Position numbers and translations under genes: made by a program. Below are positions 40,697 to 49,559 of a stretch of DNA of 64,000 bases, one piece after another. The notes below the pieces were generated by a model. It was given only the letters and a program-made list of their open reading frames with translations. It was not told the origin of the DNA and did no database searches. Source of the DNA: Cacconaster sp045114175 (GTDB taxonomy: Bacteria > Bacteroidota > Bacteroidia > Bacteroidales > UBA932). How positions within the stretch are numbered: position 1 is the first letter of the stretch; every line of letters starts with the position of its first letter. Where the stretch lies: positions 6,954-70,953 of the forward strand of contig JBGUJZ010000048.1 in NCBI GenBank assembly GCA_045114175.1. Direction: 5' to 3'.

Positions 40697-41387
40697 CGAC
40701 CTTGATCAGCTCCACGCGGAAGTGGATAGCTGCACCCGGCTGAATCTTTTCGCCGGCACCGCGCTCGCCGTAAGCGAGTTCTGCAGGGATCCAGAGGAGG
40801 ATCTCGCCGCCTTCGTCAATGTGCTGCAGACCTTCGCCCCAGCCCTTGATGACCTGGTTCAGGCCGAAGGTGACGCTTTCACCACGCTCGTAAGAGGAGT
40901 CGAAAACCTCATCCTCGAGGTTCTTGCCTTCGTAGTTGACCTCTACCTTGTCGGTAAGGGAAGTGGGGAATACGCCGTTACCTTCGCGGACCACTTTGTA
41001 CTGCAGACCGGACTCGGTGGTGACGACACCCGATTCCTTGCTGTTCTTCTCGAAGAAGGCAGCTGCCTTAGCTTCGTTTTCTTCTTTCTGAACGTTAGCG
41101 CGTTTCTCGAGGAAACCGTTGAGGGTCTGATAGAAGAGCTCCTGATCGAGTTCTACGTCAGCGCAAGCGTCCTTGATACCTTTGTTGATCTGAGCCATGT
41201 CCATCGGGCCAAAGTTGTTGCCCTTGAGAATCTGGCCAAAGTTGTAGCCAATCATGTAGCTGGCGTTCTTCACGTCTTCGCGGGTGATGCCTTTCGGCTG
41301 GTTGCCGCTGGCGCTTTTACCGCCGCAGCAGGAGCACAGGATAGCTGCAGATGCAGCGCACAGTGCGATAAGTTTGAGTGCTTTCAT
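40674..41387 (-). CDS. FKBP-type peptidyl-prolyl isomerase, lipoprotein
   Basis: A 237-residue protein with a lipoprotein signal ('AILCSCCGG', lipobox Cys about 20), an N-terminal helical dimerisation region of the Mip/FkpA kind ('ASYMIGYNFGQILKGN'), and a C-terminal FKBP domain ('VEVNYEGKNLEDEVFDSSYERG' region, 'VIKGWGEGLQHIDEGGEI', 'IPAELAYGERGAGEKIQPG' in part). It should assist folding of periplasmic or outer-membrane proteins. Confidence 0.92.
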   Translation of the reverse strand: MKALKLIALCAASAAILCSCCGGKSASGNQPKGITREDVKNASYMIGYNFGQILKGNNFGPMDMAQINKGIKDACADVELDQELFYQTLNGFLEKRANVQKEENEAKAAAFFEKNSKESGVVTTESGLQYKVVREGNGVFPTSLTDKVEVNYEGKNLEDEVFDSSYERGESVTFGLNQVIKGWGEGLQHIDEGGEILLWIPAELAYGERGAGEKIQPGAAIHFRVELIKVVKDEEAK

Positions 41388-41395
41388 AAATAGGA

Positions 41396-42775
41396 TTATT
41401 GATTGTTGTTCGTTGTTTTTGCTTTGTCAAGTTTTTTTGCGGTTGCGCTGAAAATCAGGTAACCGACCACTGCCGCAGTGGCGGAAGTAATTAGGATGGC
41501 TACCTTGCCGGTATCAATCAGGCCAGCGTCGGTGAAGGCCAGGTTGTCAATGAAGATGGACATCGTAAATCCGATGCCACCCAGCACGCCGAGTGCCACG
41601 ACTTGCGGCCAGGAAACGCCGTCAGGCAGCGCGGAGAGCTTGCATTTGACCGCCAGATAGCTGAAGAGGAAGATACCGATGGGCTTGCCGCAGAGCAGGC
41701 CGAAGAAGATACCCAGCGAGAGCCCGGTAACGCCCGGAACGGTGAAGTCCATATTCAGCACAACGGCGGCGTTGGCCAGTGCGAAGATGGGCATAATCAG
41801 GAAGTTCACGATGGGCTGCAGGTTGGATTCGAACTTGTGCATCAGCGGTTCAGCGGCATCCAGCTGCTCGGACATCTGGTGGATGATGTGCATCTGTTCG
41901 GTATTGGCCAGGGCCTCGATATTGGCTTTGGAGGTCTTCTTGAACTTATCCAGCAGGTGCTGGGTCTGGACGCCAAAGCGCAGCTCGTTGATCTTGGTCT
42001 TGTAGGGCACCGTGATGGCCAGCAGCACACCCGCGATGGTGGCGTGGACGCCGGAGAGATAAACCAGGTACCAGAGCGCGATGCCACCAATCACCGTTAC
42101 CCAGACTTTGCGGACGCCCAGGCGGCCGGCAATGATCAGGGCAGCGAAGACCACCAGTGCCAAGCCGAGCCAGAGCAAGTGGATGGCGTGGGTCGGATAG
42201 AAGACGGCCAGCACCACGATGGATCCCAGGTCATCGGCAATCGCGATGGCGGTCAGGAAGACCTTGACACCGAGCGGTGCCTTCTTGCCCAGGATGGCGA
42301 GGATACCGATGGCAAAGGCGATATCGGTGGCCATCGGGACACCCCAACCGTGGGAGGTAGCAGGGTTGCCATGATTGAAGATGGTGAAAATCAACGCCGG
42401 GAAGATCATTCCGCCTAGTGCGGCAAAGACCGGGAGGGTGGCTTTCTTGACGGACGAGAGCTGGCCCACCGTCATCTCACGTTTGATTTCCAAACCTACC
42501 GTGAAGAAGAAAATGGCCATTAGGGCGTCGTTGACGAAAGCTCCGATCGTAAAGTCTGGCCCGAAAACCGCATACGATCCAATCATGAGGTTGAAGGGAA
42601 CTTCCCATATGCGGACGGCGGGTTGCAGGGCGGGAACGTTGGCGAAAATCAGGGCGATTACCGTGCTGATAAGCAGCAGGATACCGCCGGAAGATTCTGC
42701 TTCGAAGAACTTGGTGAAGTAGCGTTGGGAGCTGCTGGTTACCGGTTGCTCTGCGGAGATCGTCTTTTCACTCAT
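41396..42775 (-). CDS. nhaA: Na+/H+ antiporter NhaA
   Basis: A 459-residue antiporter with about 12 membrane segments. It shows 'FFTVGLEIKREMTVGQLS', 'PMATDIAFAIGILAILG' and 'FLTAIAIADDLGSIVVLA', where the tandem Asp residues form the ion-binding site. A cytoplasmic insert between helices (about residues 270-320) is longer than in E. coli NhaA but common in this phylum. I start at 42775 ('MSEKTISAEQP'); five upstream codons of the longer frame are less likely. Confidence 0.95.
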   Translation of the reverse strand: MSEKTISAEQPVTSSSQRYFTKFFEAESSGGILLLISTVIALIFANVPALQPAVRIWEVPFNLMIGSYAVFGPDFTIGAFVNDALMAIFFFTVGLEIKREMTVGQLSSVKKATLPVFAALGGMIFPALIFTIFNHGNPATSHGWGVPMATDIAFAIGILAILGKKAPLGVKVFLTAIAIADDLGSIVVLAVFYPTHAIHLLWLGLALVVFAALIIAGRLGVRKVWVTVIGGIALWYLVYLSGVHATIAGVLLAITVPYKTKINELRFGVQTQHLLDKFKKTSKANIEALANTEQMHIIHQMSEQLDAAEPLMHKFESNLQPIVNFLIMPIFALANAAVVLNMDFTVPGVTGLSLGIFFGLLCGKPIGIFLFSYLAVKCKLSALPDGVSWPQVVALGVLGGIGFTMSIFIDNLAFTDAGLIDTGKVAILITSATAAVVGYLIFSATAKKLDKAKTTNNNQ

Positions 42776-42801
42776 ATACAATCGTTTCACAAATAGAGTT
42801 G

Positions 42802-42809
42802 CAAATATA
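42802..42809 (-). promoter_or_regulatory. -7 box of nhaA
   Basis: TATATTTG on the minus strand (42809-42802) matches TAnnTTTG and lies 26 bases before the nhaA ATG. No good -33 element is seen. The plus strand in the same 75-base gap is AT-rich and must hold the recQ promoter, which I cannot place with confidence. Confidence 0.45.
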
Positions 42810-42849
42810 GATAAAATTGCTTAATTTCGTTAGGTCAAAACTTCGCGGC

Positions 42850-45063
42850 ATGACGGTCACATCGGAAGAACTCCATTCCAAGCTCAAACATTTCTTCGGG
42901 TTTGAGGCCTTCAAGGGGAACCAGGAGGGAATTATTCAGTCGTTACTGGCTGGAAATGACGTCTTTGTCCTGATGCCTACCGGCGGCGGCAAGTCGCTCT
43001 GCTACCAGCTGCCCGCTCTCTTCCTGGAGGGAACCGCCATCGTCATCTCGCCGCTGATTGCCCTGATGAAGAACCAGGTAGACGCCATCCGCGGCTTTAC
43101 CAACGGGGACGAGAGCATCGCCCACTTCCTGAACTCCTCGCTCAACAAGGCGCAGATCAAGGATGTGAAGGACGACCTTCTCTCCGGCCGCACCAAGTTG
43201 CTCTACGTCGCGCCTGAGTCGTTGACCAAAGAGGAGAACGTTGCTTTCCTCAAACAGCTGAAGATCTCCTTCTACGCGATTGACGAGGCCCACTGTATTT
43301 CCGAGTGGGGACACGACTTCCGTCCGGAGTACCGCCGCATCCGCCAGATCGTGGAGGATATCGGCCGTGCGCCCATCATCGCCCTCACCGCCACGGCGAC
43401 CCCCAAGGTGCAGTCGGATATTCAGAAAAACCTGGGTATGCCTGACGCGGAGGTCTTCAAGTCCTCCTTCAACCGCCCGAATCTCTACTACGAAATCCGC
43501 GACAAATCCAATCCCAAGCGCGATATCATCCGCTACATCAAGGAAAACCCCGGCAAGAGCGGTATCATCTACTGCTTGAGCCGCCGCAAGGTGGAGGAGA
43601 TCGCCGAATTGCTCAACATCAACGGCATCAAGGCGTTGCCCTACCATGCCGGCATGGATTCCGTCACCCGCTCCCGCAACCAGGACGCCTTCCTGATGGA
43701 AGAGGTGGACGTGATCGTGGCCACCATCGCCTTCGGCATGGGTATCGACAAGCCTGACGTGCGTTTCGTGATTCACTACGACATACCCAAGAGCCTGGAG
43801 GGTTACTATCAGGAGACGGGACGCGCCGGCCGCGACGGGCAGGAGGGACAGTGCATTGCTTTCTACAGCTACAAGGATATCCAAAAACTCGAAAAGTTCA
43901 TGCAGGGCAAGCCGGTTTCCGAACAGGAGATCGGACGCCAGTTGCTGGGAGAGACGCGTGCCTACGCCGAATCGAATCAGTGCCGCCGCCTCTTCCTGCT
44001 CAACTACTTCGGCGAAGAGTTCAAGCAGGACAACTGCGGCGCCTGCGACAACTGTTTGCATCCCAAGAAGGAGTTCGACGGTCAGGAAGAGATGGCGCTC
44101 GTGCTGGAACTGATCGATTCGCTCAAGGAAAATTTCCGTCCGGAGCATCTGGCCAACATCCTGCTGGGCGAAACCAACTCGGTGGTCAAATCCTACAACC
44201 ACCACCGCCACCCGCTTTTCGGTGCCGGAAAAGACCGTACGGCGCGTTTCTGGACCGCCGTTATCCGCCAGGGTATCCTGCTGCAGCTGCTGGACAAGGA
44301 TATCGAGCGCTACGGCCTGGTCACCATCACGGAGAAAGGTCGCGAATTCCTGGCCGATCCGCATACGCTGATGCTGACGGAAGACCGTGAATTCGTGGAG
44401 GGCGAGGATGATGACGACGATGATGCGGCCGTAGCGGCCATCAAGCACGCCGCCAGCGCCTCCGGCGGGGGCGATGAAAACCTGCTCGCCATGCTCAAGG
44501 ATCTGCGCAAATCGGAATCCCGGCGACTCAACCTGCCGGCCTGGATCCTCTTCGGCGACCCTTCGTTGCAGGATATGACCATCCTCTATCCCACCACCAT
44601 CGAGGAGCTGGTGCGCTGTCAGGGCGTGGGAGAGGGCAAGGCCCGTAAATTCGGCCGTCCCTTCGTAGAACTCATCGCCCGTTATGTAGAGGAGAATGAA
44701 ATTATCCGTCCGGACGATCTCGTGGTCCGGTCCGCTCCCACCAAGACTTCGGCCCGGCTGATGATTATCCAGGGCATTGACCGAAAACTACCTTTCGAGG
44801 ATATCGCCGAGGCGCGTGACATGACGCTGGATGAACTGCTGGACAACGTGGAGGCCATCATCGCCAGCGGAACCAGCCTGAACATTGATTACTACATCAA
44901 GCAGCAGGTTGACCCAGATATTCTCGAGGATATCTACACGTATTTCAAGGAAGAGGCCGATTCAGACTCCCTGAACGACGCCCTCAAGGCGCTCGGCCCG
45001 GACTACACGGAACTGGAAATCCGCCTGGTCCGCATCAAGTTCATCTCCGAACTCGGAAACTAA
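42850..45063 (+). CDS. recQ: ATP-dependent DNA helicase RecQ
   Basis: A 737-residue 3'-5' helicase. It has 'VLMPTGGGKSLCYQLPA' (Walker A), 'AIDEAHCISEWGHDFRPEY' (Walker B with aromatic-rich loop), 'FGMGIDKPDVRFVIHYDIP' and 'QETGRAGRDGQ' (motif VI). The zinc-binding cysteines are in 'CRRLFLLNYFGEEF' and 'CGACDNC'. A winged-helix region and a C-terminal HRDC domain ('ELVRCQGVGEGKARKFG') follow, and the last 100 residues are an extra tail typical of Bacteroidota RecQ. I start at 42850 because the upstream in-frame start at 42817 is TTG within the promoter region. Confidence 0.95.
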   Translation: MTVTSEELHSKLKHFFGFEAFKGNQEGIIQSLLAGNDVFVLMPTGGGKSLCYQLPALFLEGTAIVISPLIALMKNQVDAIRGFTNGDESIAHFLNSSLNKAQIKDVKDDLLSGRTKLLYVAPESLTKEENVAFLKQLKISFYAIDEAHCISEWGHDFRPEYRRIRQIVEDIGRAPIIALTATATPKVQSDIQKNLGMPDAEVFKSSFNRPNLYYEIRDKSNPKRDIIRYIKENPGKSGIIYCLSRRKVEEIAELLNINGIKALPYHAGMDSVTRSRNQDAFLMEEVDVIVATIAFGMGIDKPDVRFVIHYDIPKSLEGYYQETGRAGRDGQEGQCIAFYSYKDIQKLEKFMQGKPVSEQEIGRQLLGETRAYAESNQCRRLFLLNYFGEEFKQDNCGACDNCLHPKKEFDGQEEMALVLELIDSLKENFRPEHLANILLGETNSVVKSYNHHRHPLFGAGKDRTARFWTAVIRQGILLQLLDKDIERYGLVTITEKGREFLADPHTLMLTEDREFVEGEDDDDDDAAVAAIKHAASASGGGDENLLAMLKDLRKSESRRLNLPAWILFGDPSLQDMTILYPTTIEELVRCQGVGEGKARKFGRPFVELIARYVEENEIIRPDDLVVRSAPTKTSARLMIIQGIDRKLPFEDIAEARDMTLDELLDNVEAIIASGTSLNIDYYIKQQVDPDILEDIYTYFKEEADSDSLNDALKALGPDYTELEIRLVRIKFISELGN

Positions 45064-45070
45064 TTCTTCA

Positions 45071-45137
45071 ACGCCACCTGGGCGGTATTGTCGATCGTCA
45101 GGTAGATGGGATAGAATCCCAGGTCGTCCAGCGGGGT
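45071..45137 (-). repeat. Orphan copy of the S41 protease 3' end
   Basis: This segment matches 45852-45918 with only a few differences over about 67 bases. On the minus strand it keeps the reading frame '..TPLDDLGFYPIYLTIDNT..' and ends '..VALKN' with a TAG at 45062-45060 that overlaps the recQ stop codon. Most differences from the active copy are in third codon positions. It is probably the old 3' end of the protease gene, cut off by an insertion, or the end of a lost tandem copy. Confidence 0.8.
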
Positions 45138-45851
45138 GATACTGCGCAAAAAAGATGCTAGTATAGCGATTCCCCTAGTAAGAGATCTTCGTTGATTACA
45201 ATAGTGAAATTGATAGCTTCGAGATCTTTGAGATATAGTTCTAGTACTCTGACGATGCTCTCATCGTTGTATGCCTCATCCTTGGGCTTGTACATCCTTT
45301 TAACATACTTATCCTTATCAATAATAAGAACTTCCAGTATTGCCTCATTGCCCATCTCTTTCAACGATGTTAAGACTGACGTTTGATACGGAAAAAAAAG
45401 AACAGTGTCTGAAGATATGTAATGATCCTCTCCTGTCCTAATATAGTACTCATAGTCGGGACTTGTATCCCAGTCTCGACACACCTCTCCAGCAGTATAA
45501 TTGCCAGATGTTGTATTGATGATTGTGAGGGATCTTTCAGCTAACATATAATTGTGATAGTCATCCCAAAACAGCAAAAGGCTGCATGAAGAGAGTGTTA
45601 TCAAAATACAGAAAAAGCCAAAGAGAATAAACCGAGCTATCTTTCGCATACTCTTTCTCATTATTTAATAGGATAAGGTATCATACGATACAACAACGCG
45701 TTTAAACCTCCTGTTATTAAGGATAAGTGATGTCAATAGCGATAACGGAAGCAGTCGCAAGGCAAGTCAATAGAAGTGATTGCCACTAAGATAGCTCATT
45801 TGGATGAGAACTCCAAATGATAACGTTAAAGCGAAGACGAATCGCCTTTCA
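45138..45851. other. AT-rich insert between two copies of the protease 3' end
   Basis: About 710 bases of lower GC content than both flanks, bounded by the two copies of the protease 3' end. It holds one small lipoprotein gene (45158-45661) and about 165 bases (45662-45825) in which I see no gene, RNA or repeat. No transposase or integrase remains. The arrangement resembles integrative elements that rebuild the 3' end of the gene they enter. Confidence 0.55.
45158..45661 (-). CDS. Small lipoprotein of unknown function
   Basis: A 167-residue protein with an N-terminal membrane segment ending in a lipobox ('LITLSSCSLLLF'). The remainder has no motif I recognise; it is rich in Tyr, Asp and Glu and may be globular. 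An alternative ATG at 45649 ('MRKIARF') is preceded by a purine-rich stretch and may be the true start. It is AT-rich compared with its neighbours and lies inside the insert flanked by the protease 3' repeats, so it was probably acquired. Confidence 0.65.
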   Translation of the reverse strand: MRKSMRKIARFILFGFFCILITLSSCSLLLFWDDYHNYMLAERSLTIINTTSGNYTAGEVCRDWDTSPDYEYYIRTGEDHYISSDTVLFFPYQTSVLTSLKEMGNEAILEVLIIDKDKYVKRMYKPKDEAYNDESIVRVLELYLKDLEAINFTIVINEDLLLGESLY

Positions 45852-47454
45852 GCGCCACCTGGGCGGTATTGTCGATCGTCAGGTAGATGGGGTAGAAGCC
45901 CAGGTCGTCCAGCGGTGTGGCGCGGCCGATCATGGCGCGCAGCTGCGTGAGCATCAGTTCGCCGGAAATGGCCCACTCCTTTACAGTGGGGTTCAGGCCA
46001 CGGGCGGCGGTGAAAGCCAGGAACTCCCGTTTCAAATCCAGCGTTTTCAGGAAGGCGTCCAATGCTTCGCGGGTGGTGATGCCGCGCAGGCGGGCGCGGT
46101 GGGCGTCGCTGAACTGGGTGACGAACTTGTACTGCAGGCTCTGGCGGTTGCATTTGACCAAAAAGTCGGTGACCAGCGTCGTGTCCAGCGGGACGAAGAC
46201 GTCCGGGATGATGCCGCCTCCGCCGTACACCACTTTCCCGCCCGGCGTGACGAATTTGAGTGAGTCGTTGACCTTGATGCTGTCGGCCGACATCATCTCG
46301 CCGTGGAGATAGCGGTCGTAGATGTCGTAGGCGTAATCATCCGAATAGGGTTTCTGGATGCAGCGGCCGGTAGGGGTGTGATAACGTGCCACCGTCACGC
46401 GGATGCCGCTGCCGTCGGTGAAATAGATGGGTTCCTGCACAAGTCCCTTGCCAAAGGAGCGCAGGCCGTAGATCGTTCCCCGGTCGTTGTCCTGCATGGC
46501 CCCGGCAAAAATCTCGCTGGATGAGGCGGAATTCTCGTCTATTAGCACCGCCAGGTCGATGTCGCGCAGGCGGCCGCGGCCGTCAGCCTTGTACTCTTCC
46601 CGCTTGCGGTGGGCGCCTTCCAGATAGACTACGAGTTGTCCCTGTTCCAGGAATTCGTTGCACATCAGCAGTGCCTGGTCCATATAGCCGCCGCTGTTGC
46701 CGCGCAGGTCAAAGAGCAGACGGGTCATGCCCTCTGCCCGCAACTCCACGGCGGCCTTGATGAATTCCGTGTAGCTGGTACGGGTAAATTTGGAAAGCTT
46801 GATATATCCGGTGGTGTCGTTCACCATAAAGGCTACATCCACGCTCTTTTCGGAAATCTTGCTGCGCACGATGTCGAACGAGACCAGTTCACCCTCGCGG
46901 AGAACGCCAATCTTGACATGTGTATTTTTAGGACCACGCATCAGCCGGACCATCGAATCCTGCGCCATCTTGACGCCGGCAATCGGGGTATCGTCCACCT
47001 GTACGATCCGGTCGCCGGAAAGGATGCCAACCTTCTCGGCCGGGCCGCCGGCAACCACGTTGCTCACGACCGCCGTATCTTCCGGTACGGTAAACTGGAT
47101 GCCGATGCCGAAGAATTCACCCATCAGCGATTCGTCGGCACTCTGGAGATCTTTTGGGGAGAGATAGACCGAATGGGGATCGAGCTGCGCGAGAATCAGC
47201 GGAAGGATATCCTCCGTGACCTCGGCCGCGTTGAGCGAATCCACATAGTTGGCGGCGATGTTATCCAGAATAACCGTCAGCTTGCTCCAGTTCTGACGGT
47301 TCCCCGCAGCGGCTTGTTCGGCCGACACGACCGGTGCTCCGCCGGCTAATCGCCGCTCACGGAGACCGAGGGTCTGGATCAGGATAGCCAGACCGATAAT
47401 CAGCAGGACGGCAATCAGGATACCGCCCACCTGCTTCCGGTCAGGCCTCTTCAT
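45826..47454 (-). CDS. S41 family C-terminal processing peptidase, membrane-anchored
   Basis: A 542-residue protease with an N-terminal membrane anchor (about 9-28), a PDZ domain ('GIGIQFTVPEDTAVVSNVV', 'AEKVGILSGDRIVQVDDTPI' in part), and the S41 catalytic core with the Ser in 'IDENSASSSEIFAGAMQDN' and the Lys in 'SFGKGLVQEP'. It cleaves proteins near their C-termini in the periplasm. The last six residues ('GDSSSL') differ from the orphan 3' copy at 45060-45137, where the product would end in Asn. The start overlaps the dCMP deaminase gene by 14 bases. Confidence 0.93.
   Translation of the reverse strand: MKRPDRKQVGGILIAVLLIIGLAILIQTLGLRERRLAGGAPVVSAEQAAAGNRQNWSKLTVILDNIAANYVDSLNAAEVTEDILPLILAQLDPHSVYLSPKDLQSADESLMGEFFGIGIQFTVPEDTAVVSNVVAGGPAEKVGILSGDRIVQVDDTPIAGVKMAQDSMVRLMRGPKNTHVKIGVLREGELVSFDIVRSKISEKSVDVAFMVNDTTGYIKLSKFTRTSYTEFIKAAVELRAEGMTRLLFDLRGNSGGYMDQALLMCNEFLEQGQLVVYLEGAHRKREEYKADGRGRLRDIDLAVLIDENSASSSEIFAGAMQDNDRGTIYGLRSFGKGLVQEPIYFTDGSGIRVTVARYHTPTGRCIQKPYSDDYAYDIYDRYLHGEMMSADSIKVNDSLKFVTPGGKVVYGGGGIIPDVFVPLDTTLVTDFLVKCNRQSLQYKFVTQFSDAHRARLRGITTREALDAFLKTLDLKREFLAFTAARGLNPTVKEWAISGELMLTQLRAMIGRATPLDDLGFYPIYLTIDNTAQVALKGDSSSL
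45852..45918 (-). repeat. Second copy of the protease 3' end (inside the active gene)
   Basis: This is the partner of the repeat at 45071-45137, in the same orientation, 781 bases away. It encodes the last conserved residues of the S41 protease ('TPLDDLGFYPIYL...'). Confidence 0.8.
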
Positions 47455-47869
47455 ATTTCACCACTTCGATACCGGCCCTGCGGAGCAGGTCAATTCCATC
47501 CGTGATGCGATACTCCTCACTGTACACCACCCGCTTGATGCCCGACTGGATAATCAGTTTTGCGCATTCCAGGCAGGGAGAGGCGGTCACATAGAGGGTG
47601 GCACCGTCACTGCTGTTGCTGCTCTTGGCCACTTTGGTGATGGCGTTGGCCTCTGCATGAAGCACGTAGGGCTTGGTTACGTCGTTCTCCTCGCAGACGT
47701 TTTCGAACCCGGAAGGGGTTCCGTTGTAGCCGTCGGAGATAATCATCCGGTCTTTGACGATGAGCGCGCCCACCTGGCGACGCTTGCAGTAGGAATTACG
47801 TGCCCACACGGCGGCCATATCCAGGTAGCTGCCGTCGAACTGATGCTGTTTCTTCTCGGATTCGGTCAT
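47441..47869 (-). CDS. Deoxycytidylate deaminase
   Basis: A 142-residue zinc deaminase that converts dCMP to dUMP, feeding dTMP synthesis. The zinc/catalytic motifs are 'VLHAEANAITKVA' (HAE) and 'ASPCLECAKLIIQSGIK' (PCxxC). An N-terminal 'CKRRQVGALIVKDRMIISDGYNG' seen as 'RRQVGALIVKD' and 'GTPSGFENVCEE' fit the dCMP deaminase subgroup rather than tRNA or cytidine deaminases. It starts 12 bases after the acyl-CoA ligase gene. Confidence 0.92.
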   Translation of the reverse strand: MTESEKKQHQFDGSYLDMAAVWARNSYCKRRQVGALIVKDRMIISDGYNGTPSGFENVCEENDVTKPYVLHAEANAITKVAKSSNSSDGATLYVTASPCLECAKLIIQSGIKRVVYSEEYRITDGIDLLRRAGIEVVKYEEA

Positions 47870-47881
47870 AACTTCAGGCTA

Positions 47882-49549
47882 TTATCGGCGGTGATAGAGA
47901 TAACGTTTGATGCTGCGCTTCGGGGTCTTTTCGAACTCCTCGGGGAAGATCTGGACCTCGGTCACCTTGCAGTAGGTAGGAAGTTCGAGGTTGGTCACCT
48001 TCATCTCGTCCATGAACATCTTGGTCAGCGATGCGGTGTCGGCCGGCAGGCCGTCCTGTTCGATGGCGTCGAAGTCCGGATAGATGAGCGCCGTGAGGCT
48101 GCCGGCGTCTTCGCCTTCAACCACCAGCGATTCACCTACATAAGCGAGGTTGTTGATGCTGCTCTCGATCTCTTCAGGATAGATGTTCTGGCCGGAAGGT
48201 CCCAGGATCATGCTCTTGCTGCGGCCGCGGATATAGAGGTAACCGTCTTTGTCGATCACGCCCATGTCGCCCGTGCGGAGCCAGCCCTTGTTGAGGACGG
48301 CCTTCGTGGCCTCCGGATTCTTGTAGTAGCCCAGGAAGACGTTGTCGCCCTTGACCATGATTTCACCCGGTACGTTCTCCGGATCGGGGGAATCGATCTT
48401 GAGGTCGATCTTCTGGGTGGCCTTGCCGCAGGCGTAGAGGCGGCACTTGTTCCAGTGCGTGTAGCTGATGATCGGGCCGCACTCCGTCATGCCGTATCCC
48501 ACGGTGAGCGGGAATTTGATGCGGCGCAGGAAGGCCTCCACCTCGCGGTTGAGGGGAGCGCCGCCCACAATGACCTCCTCGAACTGGCCGCCGAAGGCGT
48601 CAATCAGCCGCTGGCGGATGGTGTTGAGGATGATCTGGTCGATCATCGGCAGCGAGAGGAACATCTTGATATAGTTCTTGCTGATGAAAGGTACCAGCAT
48701 GTTCTTGTAGATCTTCTCCAGAATCAGCGGTACGGAGACCACCAGGTTGGGCTTGATCTCCTTCATGGCCTCCAGGATCACCTTCGGGCTCGGGAGACGG
48801 GTGAGGAAATAGATGTGGGCGCCGATGCAGAACTCGTAGATAAACTCGAACTGCATGCCGAACATATGGGCGGTGGGCAGCATCGAAACGATACGAGACT
48901 GGTTGTTCATGTGCGGCTCGGCGGTGTAGGCGAAATCCAGGTTGTAGACCATCGAGCGGTAGGGGAGCATCACGCCTTTGGAAAAACCTGTGCTGCCGGA
49001 GGTATAGCTGATCAGGGCCAGTTCCTCGGGCTTGTCCTCGTAGTAGTCAAGGTCTTTCGGGCCGAAGTCCGGATAGCGCTCCTTGAAGAGGTCGCCCACC
49101 GTGCTGCGGAAGCTGGCGTACTCCTCTTTCCGGGCGTAGGCCACCTCAAATTCCGTCAGGGTGATAATGGCCTCCAGTTCAGGCATCTCTGCCGCGTTGA
49201 GGTTCTCCCAGATGACGTTGCCGATGAAGAGCAGCTTTGCGTCGCTGTGGTTCACCAGATGGTGGATGGCGCCCGGTTTGAATTCGTGCAGCAGCGGAAC
49301 CACGACGGCGCCGTAGGTCAGGATGGCCAGGTAGGCCACCGTCCAGTTCGCCTGGTTCTTGGAACAGAGCGCAATCTTGTCACCCTTCTGGATGCCGCAG
49401 CATTCGAAGTAAATATGGATTCTCGCAATCATCTCGGCCACTTCGCCGTAGGTCATCGTCTTGCCGTGGTAATCGGAAAGCGCGGGGCGGTCCCAGTTTT
49501 TCTTGAGGGACTCTTCGAAGCGGGCGTTGAGAGAGGATGATTTCTTCAT
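47882..49549 (-). CDS. AMP-dependent synthetase, long-chain acyl-CoA ligase-like
   Basis: A 555-residue adenylate-forming enzyme that activates a carboxylic acid with ATP, probably a fatty acid. Motifs include the P-loop 'ISYTSGSTGFSKGVML', 'VGYGMTECGPIISY', 'LRTGDMGVIDKDGYLYIRGR' in two parts, and the C-terminal catalytic Lys region 'TPKRSIKRYLYH'. The start is the ATG at 49549 ('MKKSSSLNARFE'); the longer frame overlaps the upstream ABC transporter gene. Its place behind an ABC exporter, a glycosyltransferase and a radical SAM gene suggests a role in an envelope lipid pathway as well as general fatty-acid activation. Confidence 0.9.
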   Translation of the reverse strand: MKKSSSLNARFEESLKKNWDRPALSDYHGKTMTYGEVAEMIARIHIYFECCGIQKGDKIALCSKNQANWTVAYLAILTYGAVVVPLLHEFKPGAIHHLVNHSDAKLLFIGNVIWENLNAAEMPELEAIITLTEFEVAYARKEEYASFRSTVGDLFKERYPDFGPKDLDYYEDKPEELALISYTSGSTGFSKGVMLPYRSMVYNLDFAYTAEPHMNNQSRIVSMLPTAHMFGMQFEFIYEFCIGAHIYFLTRLPSPKVILEAMKEIKPNLVVSVPLILEKIYKNMLVPFISKNYIKMFLSLPMIDQIILNTIRQRLIDAFGGQFEEVIVGGAPLNREVEAFLRRIKFPLTVGYGMTECGPIISYTHWNKCRLYACGKATQKIDLKIDSPDPENVPGEIMVKGDNVFLGYYKNPEATKAVLNKGWLRTGDMGVIDKDGYLYIRGRSKSMILGPSGQNIYPEEIESSINNLAYVGESLVVEGEDAGSLTALIYPDFDAIEQDGLPADTASLTKMFMDEMKVTNLELPTYCKVTEVQIFPEEFEKTPKRSIKRYLYHRR

Positions 49550-49559
49550 ATTGTCGGTT

